64,000 nucleotides of DNA from JAWKWH01 sp040830725 (GTDB lineage: Bacteria; Pseudomonadota; Alphaproteobacteria; Rhizobiales; Rhizobiaceae): the NCBI GenBank assembly GCA_040830725.1, contig JBFOMG010000023.1, positions 1-64,000 of the forward strand, in the 5' to 3' direction. Made by a program: the position numbers and the translations under genes. Shown here in pieces: positions 27,125-36,506 of this stretch (position 1 is the first letter of the stretch; each line of letters opens with the position of its first letter). The notes beneath the pieces are model-generated. The model saw only the letters and a list, made by a program, of their open reading frames with translations. It was not told the origin of the DNA and searched no databases.

Positions 27125-27517
27125 ATGTACAGAGCTGAAACCGAAGGCATTGAGGTGGTGGTTGAACCCTTCTATCTGGAGGATCGTTCTGATCCGGCCG
27201 ACAGCCATTTCGTCTGGGCCTATCGGGTTACAATCGCCAACAATTCAGACGCCACCGCACAACTCATCAGCCGTTACTGGCAAATAACCGATGGTAACGG
27301 CCGAATTGAAGAGGTCGTTGGCGACGGTGTGGTTGGCGAACAGCCGGAACTGAGGCCGGGAGACAGCTATCAATATACGTCGGGGTGTCCGCTTGCCACA
27401 TCATCAGGGTTCATGGTTGGACGATATACGATGGTCGATAATGGCGGACGAAGGTTCGACATTGCGATTCCCGCGTTTTCCCTCGATATTCCCGATAGTC
27501 TCAGAACGATCAATTGA
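27125..27517 (+). CDS. apaG: ApaG-like protein
   Basis: The product (about 130 residues) matches ApaG in length and in its conserved blocks VVVEPFYLEDRSDP, FVWAYRVTIANNSD, LISRYWQITDGNG, VVGEQPEL and the glycine-rich tail. The fold is a fibronectin-III-like beta sandwich; a role linked to Co2+/Mg2+ homeostasis and diadenosine tetraphosphate has been proposed for relatives. Three tandem start codons (TTG 27119, ATG 27122, ATG 27125) are possible; I chose the last since family members open with MYRA. Its stop abuts the convergent RND gene. Confidence 0.88.
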   Translation: MYRAETEGIEVVVEPFYLEDRSDPADSHFVWAYRVTIANNSDATAQLISRYWQITDGNGRIEEVVGDGVVGEQPELRPGDSYQYTSGCPLATSSGFMVGRYTMVDNGGRRFDIAIPAFSLDIPDSLRTIN

Positions 27518-30500
27518 TCAACCAGACCTGCCCTCACCGACGCGCTGAGCGCCAAACACCAGATTGAGCGCTTTGCCGATATCGGTTCCCACCCCGATCA
27601 ATGCCGGTACCAGGAACAGCACCAGCAATGTTGCGAGCGCCAAACCGAAGACGATCGTTATTGCCATCGGCAGCAAAAATTGCGCCTGAAGGCTCTTTTC
27701 AAACATCAAAGGCACCAGACCGCCGATTGTGGTCAGAGAAGTGAGAAGAACGGCTCTCAGCCGGTCCCGGCTGGCACCTGTTGCCGCTTCTTGCAAATTT
27801 TCCCCGCCAGCCAAACGCTCTTCCATGCGTGTGACCAAAATGATGGAATCATTGACCAGAATTCCCGCCAGACCAAGCAAACCGATCAGCGACAAGATTG
27901 TCAGCTGATAACCGAGCAGCCAGTGGCCAAATACGGCGCCGACGATTCCGAACGGAATGATCAGCATGATCGAGAATGGCCGCCAGTAGCTGCCAAACAC
28001 CCAGGCAAGTATGATGTAGATTACTCCAAGCGCGACGGCTGTCCCGACACCAAGGTCGGCAAAAGCAGTTTTCTGTTCTTCTGCCCGACCGCCGTACTTG
28101 TAGGAAATGCCATATTTTACGGCAATTCGGTCCAGCTGACCTCCGCTTCTGAGCTCCTCAATAACACCGTCGGTCGTGTTAGCAGTATTGTCGATGTCTC
28201 CGGACACAGACATGGTCGATTTTCCATCACGACGCTGGATGGCAGCAAACCCCTGCGATTCAGTCAGTACTACCGCTTCCATCAATGGCACAAAATCGCC
28301 AAGCGGACTTCGAAGCTCGAAATTGCGGAGCGCTGCCGATCCCTCCGCGCGCATTTTCTGCGTAATTCGAATTGTCACCTCGTCATCACCGTCGGCGAAA
28401 CGTCTGGGAATTGATCCCTCAAACGCGTTTCTTACCTGACGGCCAATATCCTCGATGGAAAAGCCGAGCGCTGCGCCGCGCGGCGAAAGTTCCATTCGAA
28501 GCTCCGGCTTGCCGTAGGGAAGATCATCGCCAACACCAGATACGCCGGAAATGCCGGTCAAAAGGTCCGTCACCTCACCGGCGGCTTTCTTCAGTGTTGA
28601 CGCTTCTGCGCCTTGCAACTGAACTTCAATATCCCGCCCTGGTGGTCCACCACGCACTTCAATAATTGCTAACCTGCGGACACCGGGAATTTTTGGAACC
28701 TCTTTTCTCCACGCGCGTACGATGTCCGGGGTTCGAACAGTCCGCACCTCCGAGGACATGAGCTCGACGCGCAGTTCGGCGAGGTTGTCACCCCGGTTGC
28801 GTCCGGATTGTCCGTATTTAACGAATACAGCCCGTACCAGCGGCTCACCCTTACCGATCTTGGCTTCCGCCGTGCGAAGAGATTCTTCAATTCTGGCGAT
28901 AGCCTCCAAAGCCCGGTCTTCCGGGGTACCTGCATTGAGTGTCAGATAACCGCGTATGTTTTCTGCCTCCGGCGAGGGAAAGAAGACAAACTCCACACGT
29001 TTGGACTGAATTAGTCCGGCGGCAATCACCAAAACCAACCCGACTGCGATGGCAATTGTCACATAACGCCAGTTGAATGAAAGATCGACCAGCCAGCGAA
29101 ACGGACCATCCCGGAACTTTGCAAATCCCCGGTCAAATGCGTGCCGGAAACGGCCTTCGTCAGCTTCCGATATGCCGTCTTCCGATCCGGTCTCTTCGAG
29201 CAACGCCGGACCCGAGTTCCCGCGCAGAAGTGCGATTGCGCCCTCCACAATGTAGGCAATCGCCAGGGCCAGCGTACCAATCAGGATCGAGAACAGCCAG
29301 GTCGGATACTCCTCCTTCCAAGCCTCCAAAACCTGGTATCCGCCAGCCAGGAAATCGGGTAGTTCGCTTCCGTCAAATCGATACAAAATTGCGGTCAGGA
29401 ATGATGCAATCAGCAGCGCTATCACGACTTGCCTTGCAAACGACCATCTGCGCCGCTGCCGCCGGTTTGCAAGCGAATGAGCCAGGTGTCCCGGCAGGAT
29501 GAGGAAGCACTCAACCAGGCTGGCAATTATCACCGCGACGACTACCAGCGGCAGGACATACATGATTTGACCGATCACGCCGGTAATCAGCGTGATCGGA
29601 GCGAACGCGGCAATCGTTGTTGTCATTGCAGCCAATACAGGCACTAGCATCATGCCAACACCATTTTCGGCCGCAGTAATCGGGTCATCGCCAAGCCGCA
29701 GTCTGGTGTCGGTGTGCTCGCCGACGACGATCGCATCATCCACGATGATGCCCATCATCATAATCAGGCCAAACAGGGAGATCATGTTGATGGTCTGGCC
29801 AGACAGATACATGAGACCGAGTGTCGCCATGATTGCTACCGGAATGCCGGCCGCAACCCAAAACGCAATGCGGGCATTCAGAAACAGAAACAATACACCG
29901 ACAACCAAAACCAAACCGCCGAGGCCATTTTTCACCAGTAGCAGAATTCGCTCGGCCAGACGGTCAGCCTGCACTTCGTACATCTGCAGTTCCAGATTTG
30001 CGGGCAGCAGGGGCCGGATTTCATCGACGTAATCTTTCAATACCCGCGCTGTGGCAAGAGTGTCAGCGGTCGCAGCGCGCTGTACAAACAGTTCTATCGA
30101 GGGTTTGCCGCCGGAAAGGCCCTGTACAGCAAGATCATCAAATGCTCTGTCGACATCTGCGATATCTCCCAGGAGAACTTTTTCACCGGTGGGGAACGCC
30201 TTGATTTCAACGGAACGCAGAGCGGCCGGGGTCTGAACATCCGACAAAGCCCGAACCTGACGATCTATACCTCCCTCAATGTTGCCTGAGGGAAGGTCCA
30301 GACTGTTTGCCGATATCGCCCGGGAAACATCGGAGACCGTCATGTCGAGCCGCCGAAGTTCCCGCTCCGCGATCTCGACCCGCAATTCCCGGTCTCGAAG
30401 TCCGGTGAAATCGATGCGGTCGATACCCCTGTCGACGAGATCATCGCGAATGCGTTTTGCCCAGGTCCGCAGCGATTCCTCCGGCACGTCACCGCCAATG

Positions 30501-30940
30501 GAAATCTTCGCAACGCTGTCGAACCATTGCGATCTTGTGACTACCGGCTCGTCAGAATCCTCCGGCAGGTTGCTGATTGCCTTTACCGCTGTCTCGACAT
30601 CGGAGACGGCTTTTTGCAAATCCGAACCTTCGGCAAATTCAAGAACAATTGTGCCGGAGCCTTCTCTTGCGTAGGAAATGATTTCCTCGACATTGCTGAT
30701 AAAGCGCACTTCGGGCTCGACAATGGCCAATACGTTGGATTCGACATCCTCGGCGCTCGCACCCGACCAACTGACTGAAATTGTTATGTTTGGCCGTTCG
30801 ACTGTGGGAAAAAACTGTGTGTTGACCCGTGCGAGCGCATAGGCGCCGAACATCAGCAGCAATGCCATCAGCAAGTTTGCCGCATTTGGATGCCGGACAA
30901 AGCTCTGGACAAGACCTGCCGCTGGACCGAGCGAACGCAT
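27518..30940 (-). CDS. RND-family efflux permease
   Basis: This 1140-residue inner-membrane pump has the RND layout: N-terminal NLLMALLLMFGAYAL helix, first porter region, helices 2-6 with the proton-relay aspartate pair in MMMGIIVDDAIVVGEH, and the second half with VSWSGASAEDV-type motifs repeated and a final four-helix block. It is longer than usual because about 130 residues between the two halves carry two extra hydrophobic segments (about 505-525 and 543-567). It should work with the adaptor encoded 5 bp upstream and an outer-membrane channel encoded elsewhere. Substrate unknown. Confidence 0.9.
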   Translation of the reverse strand: MRSLGPAAGLVQSFVRHPNAANLLMALLLMFGAYALARVNTQFFPTVERPNITISVSWSGASAEDVESNVLAIVEPEVRFISNVEEIISYAREGSGTIVLEFAEGSDLQKAVSDVETAVKAISNLPEDSDEPVVTRSQWFDSVAKISIGGDVPEESLRTWAKRIRDDLVDRGIDRIDFTGLRDRELRVEIAERELRRLDMTVSDVSRAISANSLDLPSGNIEGGIDRQVRALSDVQTPAALRSVEIKAFPTGEKVLLGDIADVDRAFDDLAVQGLSGGKPSIELFVQRAATADTLATARVLKDYVDEIRPLLPANLELQMYEVQADRLAERILLLVKNGLGGLVLVVGVLFLFLNARIAFWVAAGIPVAIMATLGLMYLSGQTINMISLFGLIMMMGIIVDDAIVVGEHTDTRLRLGDDPITAAENGVGMMLVPVLAAMTTTIAAFAPITLITGVIGQIMYVLPLVVVAVIIASLVECFLILPGHLAHSLANRRQRRRWSFARQVVIALLIASFLTAILYRFDGSELPDFLAGGYQVLEAWKEEYPTWLFSILIGTLALAIAYIVEGAIALLRGNSGPALLEETGSEDGISEADEGRFRHAFDRGFAKFRDGPFRWLVDLSFNWRYVTIAIAVGLVLVIAAGLIQSKRVEFVFFPSPEAENIRGYLTLNAGTPEDRALEAIARIEESLRTAEAKIGKGEPLVRAVFVKYGQSGRNRGDNLAELRVELMSSEVRTVRTPDIVRAWRKEVPKIPGVRRLAIIEVRGGPPGRDIEVQLQGAEASTLKKAAGEVTDLLTGISGVSGVGDDLPYGKPELRMELSPRGAALGFSIEDIGRQVRNAFEGSIPRRFADGDDEVTIRITQKMRAEGSAALRNFELRSPLGDFVPLMEAVVLTESQGFAAIQRRDGKSTMSVSGDIDNTANTTDGVIEELRSGGQLDRIAVKYGISYKYGGRAEEQKTAFADLGVGTAVALGVIYIILAWVFGSYWRPFSIMLIIPFGIVGAVFGHWLLGYQLTILSLIGLLGLAGILVNDSIILVTRMEERLAGGENLQEAATGASRDRLRAVLLTSLTTIGGLVPLMFEKSLQAQFLLPMAITIVFGLALATLLVLFLVPALIGVGTDIGKALNLVFGAQRVGEGRSG

Positions 30941-30945
30941 CAGCC

Positions 30946-32271
30946 CTATCCGCCGTTTTCCACCGAAACCGCCAGACCCGCACCAACTTCTGACAATCGG
31001 GTAGTCATCACAATATCTCCCGATGCGATTCCGCCATTGATAATCACATCCTCCCCGTCATAGGCGAGTATTCGGATCTTGCGAGGCTCGAGCACACCGT
31101 CCACGACGACGTAAACCGTGTCCGAGCCGTAAACAGCGGATTCCGGGAGCTTGGCAGCGCTTTCGTAAACCCGGTCAGAAACCGAAATTTCCAGAAAGGC
31201 CCCTGGCCGGAGCTTCAGTTCCGACCCGCCGGTGTTCAATCCGGCAAATATTTCTACACCGCCCCTGTCAGAGACAATATCGGATCCGACACGTTGTACC
31301 CTACCCTCATAGCTGTGTTCGATCCCACCGATTGTCCAAACCGCATTGATCGGGCGCCCAATGAGTGGGTCGGTATCTGTCGCAATCCGGCCATATTGGG
31401 CATCTGTCACCGTAAATCGCGCCTCAAGATTGTCGGCGCTGTAAATTGACACCAGGGCTTCGTTGGTGCTGACCGTCTTGCCGAGTTCTGCTGTCGAACT
31501 GCGGACGACGCCATCAAACGGCGCTTTCAATACCGTATCTTCAAGCTTGCGCTCTGCTTGCTTTACCTTCCAGCCGAGCCTCTCAAGAGCAGTTTGCTGC
31601 TGGGTTTTCTGCGCTTCGGCAACAAGGATGTTGTTTTCACGCAAATTAACCGTCTGACGGCGCTGAATAACGATCAACATCCGGTCTTCAACGAATTTTT
31701 CTGTCACTGATCCTGACACTTGCAGCGATTTGGCGCGTTCCAAATCCCGTTCAGCCAATTGCAACTGCTCGCGGGCAATCGCCAGTTGGTCGGACTCGCT
31801 GACAAGACGCGCGTCGATTTCAGCGATCGTTGCTTTTGTTTGAGCAAGATTTGTTTTTGCTTCCGAGAGGGCAATTTCATAGTCGAAGCGATCGATCTGC
31901 AACAACTCATCGCCCTGATTGATCGTGGCGCCTGCACGGACATCTGGATTGACCGATACGATCTCTCCACCGACCAAAGCCTTCAGATCCACAGACCGGG
32001 CGGCTGTTGCATGACCGAACACGCGGATATTTGGCCTGTAGTCGGCGAGGTCAATCTGAACAGCCGAGATGGCGTAGACCGTGCGGAACGGCGGCCTTTT
32101 CGGTTTTTCCGGCGCGGTCGCGATCATCCAGTTCATCGCGAATACCGAACCGGCAAGCACAGCGATCATGACAACCAACTGGGCCAATGCGCGCGCGGCA
32201 ATGACCAGCCGTGATCTTCGAGGCCGGAGATCAGTGTTGCCCTCGACTACGGGCTCAAGCTTTTTCAGCAT
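30946..32271 (-). CDS. RND efflux adaptor (HlyD-like membrane-fusion protein)
   Basis: The 441-residue protein has a single N-terminal membrane anchor (VVMIAVLAGSVFAMNWMI, about 32-50), a first lipoyl half (VSVNPDVRAGATINQGDELLQID), a long helical hairpin (about 125-230, rich in K, E, Q and A), the second lipoyl half (VLKAPFDGVVRSSTAELGKTVS) and a beta-barrel domain. This is the order expected for periplasmic adaptors of RND pumps. It is followed after 5 bp by the permease, forming a two-gene operon without a local outer-membrane factor or regulator. Confidence 0.9.
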   Translation of the reverse strand: MLKKLEPVVEGNTDLRPRRSRLVIAARALAQLVVMIAVLAGSVFAMNWMIATAPEKPKRPPFRTVYAISAVQIDLADYRPNIRVFGHATAARSVDLKALVGGEIVSVNPDVRAGATINQGDELLQIDRFDYEIALSEAKTNLAQTKATIAEIDARLVSESDQLAIAREQLQLAERDLERAKSLQVSGSVTEKFVEDRMLIVIQRRQTVNLRENNILVAEAQKTQQQTALERLGWKVKQAERKLEDTVLKAPFDGVVRSSTAELGKTVSTNEALVSIYSADNLEARFTVTDAQYGRIATDTDPLIGRPINAVWTIGGIEHSYEGRVQRVGSDIVSDRGGVEIFAGLNTGGSELKLRPGAFLEISVSDRVYESAAKLPESAVYGSDTVYVVVDGVLEPRKIRILAYDGEDVIINGGIASGDIVMTTRLSEVGAGLAVSVENGG

Positions 32272-32380
32272 CTGGACATCCTACGCGATCAAACCAGAAA
32301 TAAAGCATGAAGCGGTGAAGGCAAGTTACAGAATTGCAATGAATATACCGTAACCGGCAGCAACTTTTGACTGGTGCAGG

Positions 32381-33358
32381 CTATCTGAACTCATCTGGAT
32401 CAAAGTGATAGTTGGCCGAACAAAACTCGCAATTGACACGGATCTGTCCGTCCTCGATGCACTGCTCGAATTCTTCATCGTCAAAACCGGAGATGATCTC
32501 GGCGATCCTGGAGCGAGAGCAGGAGCACTGATCTTCGACCGTAGTGCCCTCGAAGACGCGCACCCCGCGCTGGTGAAACAGCCTGTACAAAAGCCGTTCG
32601 CTTCCAACGGTCGGATCAAGAACCTCCGTTGAATCAACGGTGTCCATCAATGCGAGCAGTTCCTGCCACGCATCGTCGTGAACTTCCTCTAAGAGCGCAT
32701 CAATATCGTCATTTCCACTCGGAAGATCCGAGACAACAATCCTTTCTTCAGACTCGGGAAGAAATTGCGATATCAGCCCACCGGCGCGCCACTGTTCCGT
32801 CGGTTGACCATCTTCAGCGACCACAAGCTTGGCCACCCCCAATTTGATTTCAGTCGGTATCTGTTCTGACTGCCGAAAATAGACGCGCGCGGCGTCTTCA
32901 AGGTTCGTTCCGTCTAGTTGGACAACTCCCTGATATCTTTGCGTGTGTTGCCCCTGATCGATCGTCAGCGCCAATGTACCGTTCCCCAACAATGCGCCAC
33001 TGTTGCTCCCGCCTTTTGCCTCGGCGATCGCCACTTTCTCGTGATCGAACCGGGCGTATGCGCGTATGCCGCCGGGCGATACAAAATCTGCAACCACAAG
33101 GCTGACAGGACCATCTGTTTGGGTCTGCACGATCAGCCGGCCGTCGAATTTGAGTGAGGTACCCAACAATACTGTCAACACCACGATTTCGCTCAGCAAG
33201 CCCGAAACCGGAGTTGGATAATCATGGCGCTTTATGATGCGGTCGAGCGCGGGACCCATTTGCACCGCACGCCCCCGGATATCGAGGGCTTCGACATGGA
33301 ATGGCACCACCCGGTCATCACCGGCATAATCGAGATCGCCGAGTTCCTTTTGCGTCAT
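32381..33358 (-). CDS. hslO: Redox-regulated chaperone Hsp33
   Basis: The protein has the Hsp33 N-terminal holdase domain and the C-terminal zinc redox switch, with CSC in EDQCSCSRSRI and CEFC in VNCEFCSANYHFD giving the required C-x-C and C-x-x-C pairs. Oxidation would release zinc and activate the chaperone in the cytoplasm. I chose the ATG at 33358, preceded by GCAGGTG; a TTG three codons upstream is the alternative. It is the third gene of argD-argF-hslO, 12 bp after argF, a linkage seen in other Hyphomicrobiales. Confidence 0.93.
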   Translation of the reverse strand: MTQKELGDLDYAGDDRVVPFHVEALDIRGRAVQMGPALDRIIKRHDYPTPVSGLLSEIVVLTVLLGTSLKFDGRLIVQTQTDGPVSLVVADFVSPGGIRAYARFDHEKVAIAEAKGGSNSGALLGNGTLALTIDQGQHTQRYQGVVQLDGTNLEDAARVYFRQSEQIPTEIKLGVAKLVVAEDGQPTEQWRAGGLISQFLPESEERIVVSDLPSGNDDIDALLEEVHDDAWQELLALMDTVDSTEVLDPTVGSERLLYRLFHQRGVRVFEGTTVEDQCSCSRSRIAEIISGFDDEEFEQCIEDGQIRVNCEFCSANYHFDPDEFR

Positions 33359-33370
33359 CACCTGCAACCG

Positions 33371-34285
33371 CTATTTCGACATGCACCAGGCAAGGATGGC
33401 TTTTTGCGCATGAAGACGGTTCTCGGCTTCGTCAAACACAACTGATTGCGGGCCGTCCATAACGCTGTCTGTTACTTCTTCGCCTCTGTGGGCAGGAAGG
33501 CAGTGCATAAAGAGTGCTTCCGGATTTGCCAGCTTCATCAGTTCATCATTGACCTGGTACGGCTGGAAAACATTGTGGCCTCGCGCCCGATGCTCCTGTC
33601 CCATGGAGACCCAGGTATCCGTTATAACGCAGTCCGCTCCGGAAACTGCCTCGTTCGGCGAGGCGCTTTGCGTGATCTTACCACCATTGTCACGGGACCA
33701 CTTGATGTAGGATTCCTCCGGCTCGCTTCCCTCCGGAACGGCGTATTTCAACTGAAATCCAAATACCGCTGAAGCCTCGATCAGGGAATGCAGAACATTA
33801 TTCCCATCGCCCGTCCAAGCCAGGACCCTGTCCTTGATGCTGCCGCGGTGTTCCTCGAACGTCAGCACGTCAGCCATGATCTGGCAGGGGTGAGTGTCAT
33901 CCGTGAGCCCGTTTATGACAGGGACAGTCGCGGCATCCTTCAGCTCCATCAAGCGCTCATGTTCTGTGGTACGGATCATGATTGCGTCGACGTAGCGGGA
34001 CAACACTCTTGCAGTGTCGGCTATTGTCTCATCGCGGCCGAGCTGCATTTCGCTTCCCGTCAGCATGATCGTCTCCCCCCCAAGCTGACGCATACCGACG
34101 TCAAACGAGACCCGCGTGCGAGTGGAAGGCTTGTCGAAAATCATTGCAAGAAACTTGCCCGAAAGCGGTTTGGCATGTTCGCCTGAATTGCCGGCAATCT
34201 TCCGCTGTCTGGCATCATCGATGATCGAGCGCAGATCAGCAGGAGAAACGGCTGAGAGATCTGCGAAATGGCGAATACTGATCAT
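33371..34285 (-). CDS. argF: Ornithine carbamoyltransferase
   Basis: This 304-residue enzyme makes citrulline from ornithine and carbamoyl phosphate. The carbamoyl-phosphate-binding motif is visible as FDKPSTRTRVSFDVG, the ornithine-side motif as MHCLPAHRGEEV, and DDTHPCQIMADVLT is also conserved. Length is normal. It follows argD by 14 bp and precedes hslO by 12 bp, so the three genes are one transcription unit. Confidence 0.96.
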   Translation of the reverse strand: MISIRHFADLSAVSPADLRSIIDDARQRKIAGNSGEHAKPLSGKFLAMIFDKPSTRTRVSFDVGMRQLGGETIMLTGSEMQLGRDETIADTARVLSRYVDAIMIRTTEHERLMELKDAATVPVINGLTDDTHPCQIMADVLTFEEHRGSIKDRVLAWTGDGNNVLHSLIEASAVFGFQLKYAVPEGSEPEESYIKWSRDNGGKITQSASPNEAVSGADCVITDTWVSMGQEHRARGHNVFQPYQVNDELMKLANPEALFMHCLPAHRGEEVTDSVMDGPQSVVFDEAENRLHAQKAILAWCMSK

Positions 34286-34299
34286 ACGCGCAGTCCAAA

Positions 34300-35499
34300 C
34301 TAGGCGGCACCATTGCCAGGCTCTTTTGCTGACAAGGCTGCGGCTGCATTTTCAATACGCTCAATTGCCTGCGATATCTCTTTCTCATCGACGATCAACG
34401 GGGGCAACAGCCGAATGACGTTGCCGCCAGCGGGCACCGCCAGAAGGTTTGCCTCGCGAAGTGCGGCGTTTACATCTGTGTTTGGCAGCACGCATTTAAG
34501 GCCCAGCAAAAAGCCCTTTCCGCGAACTTCGCTGAACACTCCCGGAAACCGGTCCACAATTGAAGCAAGACCTTGCTTGAAGATCAGTGAGCGGCGCTGC
34601 ACGTCCTCAAAGAAACCGTCTTGAAGAATGATGTCGAGAACTGCATTGCCGGCCGCCATGGCGAGCAGGTTGCCGCCGTAGGTCGTAGCGTGGGTGCTCG
34701 GCGTCATTCCGGCTGATGCCTCATTTGTTGCAAGGCAGGCGCCCAGCGGAAATCCGCCGCCAATTCCCTTGGCCGCGGCTAAAATATCAGGTTCGATACC
34801 CGACCATTTATAAGCAAACATGTCTCCCGTACGGCCAAATCCGGTTTGCACCTCATCGAACATCAACAAAATACCATGTTCGTCGCACAATTCGCGAAGT
34901 TCGCGCAAAAAACCGGAAGGTGGTTCGACAATCCCGCCTTCACCCTGAATTGGCTCGAGAAGAATTCCCGCAGTTTCGTCTGTAATGGCCGCCTTTACCG
35001 CGTCCAGGTCGCCCAATTCCACTTGATCGAAGCCGTCGACCCTCGGCCCATATCCTTCGAGATATTTTTCTTGGCCGGCCGCGGCCAATGTTGCCAGGGT
35101 CCGACCGTGAAATGCACCTGCGAATGTAACAATCCGATAACGCTCGGGTGCCCCATTGACATAATGATAGCGCCGGGCCGTCTTGATGGCACATTCCAGC
35201 GCTTCTGCTCCGGAGTTGCCAAAAAATACCCGGTCTGCGAACGAATTTGCCACCAATCGTTGTGCCAGCCGACCCTGGCTCGAAATCTCGTACAGGTTTG
35301 AGACATGCCACAGTTTTTCAGCCTGATCGGTAATTGCTTTCACCAGATGAGGATGAGCGTGGCCGAGGCAGCTGACCGCGATACCGGATCCGAAATCGAG
35401 ATACTGCTCGCCGTCAGTAGTATGCAGCCAGCAGCCATTTCCCCTTTCAAATTCCACCGGTGCGCGGGAATAGGTCTGAAATAACGCAGAACTGTCCAT
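34300..35499 (-). CDS. argD: Acetylornithine aminotransferase
   Basis: This class III PLP aminotransferase (about 399 residues) converts N-acetylglutamate semialdehyde to acetylornithine in arginine synthesis. GNSGAEALECAIKTARRYHY, LLMFDEVQTGFGRTG and the PLP-lysine region PDILAAAKGIGGG are clear. I set the start at the ATG at 35499 (MDSSALFQTYSRAPVEFERG), with GGAAG upstream; an ATG at 35511 would add four residues, and the long upstream extension of the open frame runs through a hairpin and promoter-like sequence and is not coding. Confidence 0.94.
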   Translation of the reverse strand: MDSSALFQTYSRAPVEFERGNGCWLHTTDGEQYLDFGSGIAVSCLGHAHPHLVKAITDQAEKLWHVSNLYEISSQGRLAQRLVANSFADRVFFGNSGAEALECAIKTARRYHYVNGAPERYRIVTFAGAFHGRTLATLAAAGQEKYLEGYGPRVDGFDQVELGDLDAVKAAITDETAGILLEPIQGEGGIVEPPSGFLRELRELCDEHGILLMFDEVQTGFGRTGDMFAYKWSGIEPDILAAAKGIGGGFPLGACLATNEASAGMTPSTHATTYGGNLLAMAAGNAVLDIILQDGFFEDVQRRSLIFKQGLASIVDRFPGVFSEVRGKGFLLGLKCVLPNTDVNAALREANLLAVPAGGNVIRLLPPLIVDEKEISQAIERIENAAAALSAKEPGNGAA

Positions 35500-35561
35500 T
35501 GTTGCTTCCATCTCAGGTAAACTTTGCCGAAATACCGGTGCAACGGGGCGTCCGGAAAAGC

Positions 35562-35585
35562 AAAAAACCGCCCTTTGGGGCGGTT
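35562..35585 (-). terminator. Terminator-like hairpin in the argD leader
   Basis: On the minus strand AACCGCCC (complement of 35578-35585) pairs with GGGCGGTT (complement of 35566-35573), and the stem runs into TTTTTT (complement of 35562-35567). It is 63 bp upstream of argD and points the same way, so it would stop transcripts before argD unless read through. An attenuator or the end of a very short RNA are the two readings. Confidence 0.65.
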
Positions 35586-35590
35586 CCAAC

Positions 35591-35619
35591 CATATTGATG
35601 TTTTCGCGCCGTATGTCAA
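35591..35619 (-). promoter_or_regulatory. Candidate promoter of argD-argF-hslO
   Basis: On the minus strand a perfect TTGACA (complement of 35614-35619) is followed, after 16-17 bp, by CAATAT/AATATG (complement of 35591-35597) as a moderate -10. The predicted transcript would start inside or just before the hairpin at 35566-35585. Confidence 0.45.
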
Positions 35620-35659
35620 TTGGACGCTTGTCTGCTTGGCTGCCCAAATATTGGGAATT

Positions 35660-35848
35660 GATTCCGCCCAGTACAGGCAAGTTGGGGAAAACCACGAAAA
35701 CACGATTCACAGTTGATCGCCGACTCTTGTCAGCGAGTCAGCGGCCATTGTAGTTTGCCTGAGAAACAACCCTGGTTGTAGCGGCGACCCCAATCACCCC
35801 GAGTTGAGTGGTGCAGTTTCGGTATCTTCCGAAACGGGTGAGGGATTC
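35660..35848. promoter_or_regulatory. Cluster of five GANTC (CcrM) sites upstream of gcrA
   Basis: GATTC at 35660 and 35704, GACTC at 35722, GAGTC at 35735 and GATTC at 35844 lie within 189 bp. Random sequence should hold one such site per about 256 bp. GANTC is the CcrM methylation target, and GcrA is known in Caulobacter to act at promoters carrying methylated GANTC. Confidence 0.6.
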
Positions 35849-35876
35849 CGAAAACACCTGGACAGGAGCGGACAAT

Positions 35877-36395
35877 ATGAGCTGGACGGATGAGCGCGTT
35901 GAGATGCTCAAAAACCTGTGGGCCGAGGGACTGAGCGCCAGCCAGATTGCGGCGCAGCTCGGTGGGGTGAGCAGAAACGCGGTTATCGGAAAGGTTCACC
36001 GGCTCAAATTGTCCAGCAGAGGACGGGCGACATCAAGCCAGCCCAGGCAAAAAAAGCAATCAAGAGCCGGATTGTCAGGCAGACCCACCAGTCGCGGCGG
36101 TGCAGGGGGCCGATCAATCAATTCGGTAGTCGGGGCGACTGCGCTGCAACCGCAATTCTCCACGGATGCGGTGGCCGAAACGGTCCTCAAACCGGCAGCA
36201 GACGTTGTCGTACCGATTTCCAAGCGATTGTCACTGATCGAGCTTAACGAGAAAACATGCAAATGGCCGATTGGCGATCCGTTGAAAGACGATTTTCATT
36301 TCTGCGGCAACGATGCCGGAGAAAACGGACCCTATTGCACCTACCATTCAAGCTTGGCATTTCAACCACCCTCTGAACGGCGCAGGCAGCGCTAA
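35877..36395 (+). CDS. gcrA: GcrA-family cell-cycle regulator
   Basis: The 172-residue protein opens with MSWTDERVEMLKNLWAEGLSASQIAAQLGGVSRNAVIGK, the GcrA DNA-binding helix-turn-helix, and ends with the conserved tail KTCKWPIGDP and FCGNDAGENGPYCTYHS. The middle is a low-complexity basic and Ser/Gly-rich linker. GcrA binds sigma-70 RNA polymerase and activates promoters with methylated GANTC sites. AGGAG lies upstream of the ATG. The divergent region contains several GANTC sites. Confidence 0.95.
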   Translation: MSWTDERVEMLKNLWAEGLSASQIAAQLGGVSRNAVIGKVHRLKLSSRGRATSSQPRQKKQSRAGLSGRPTSRGGAGGRSINSVVGATALQPQFSTDAVAETVLKPAADVVVPISKRLSLIELNEKTCKWPIGDPLKDDFHFCGNDAGENGPYCTYHSSLAFQPPSERRRQR

Positions 36396-36506
36396 CCAGC
36401 CGGTTCCTTCAACGGGTGTATTGAACGCACGCAGTTTGCTGTGCGGCTGGACGCGTTGATGCGCACCCGATAGCATTGCGCTCCGCCTCAACGGAGACGA
36501 ATATCG

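Larger units (their letters stand above)
35500..35876. other. 377-bp divergent control region between argD and gcrA
   Basis: No coding sequence is supported here. On the minus strand it holds a promoter-like TTGACA and a strong terminator-like hairpin in the argD leader; across its middle it holds five GANTC sites. On the plus strand GACAGGAGCGGAC sits just before the gcrA start. Confidence 0.65.

Noticed and set aside
35500..35703. Upstream extension of argD by about 68 residues
   Set aside because: The extra residues run through a terminator-like hairpin and promoter-like TTGACA and do not look like ArgD.
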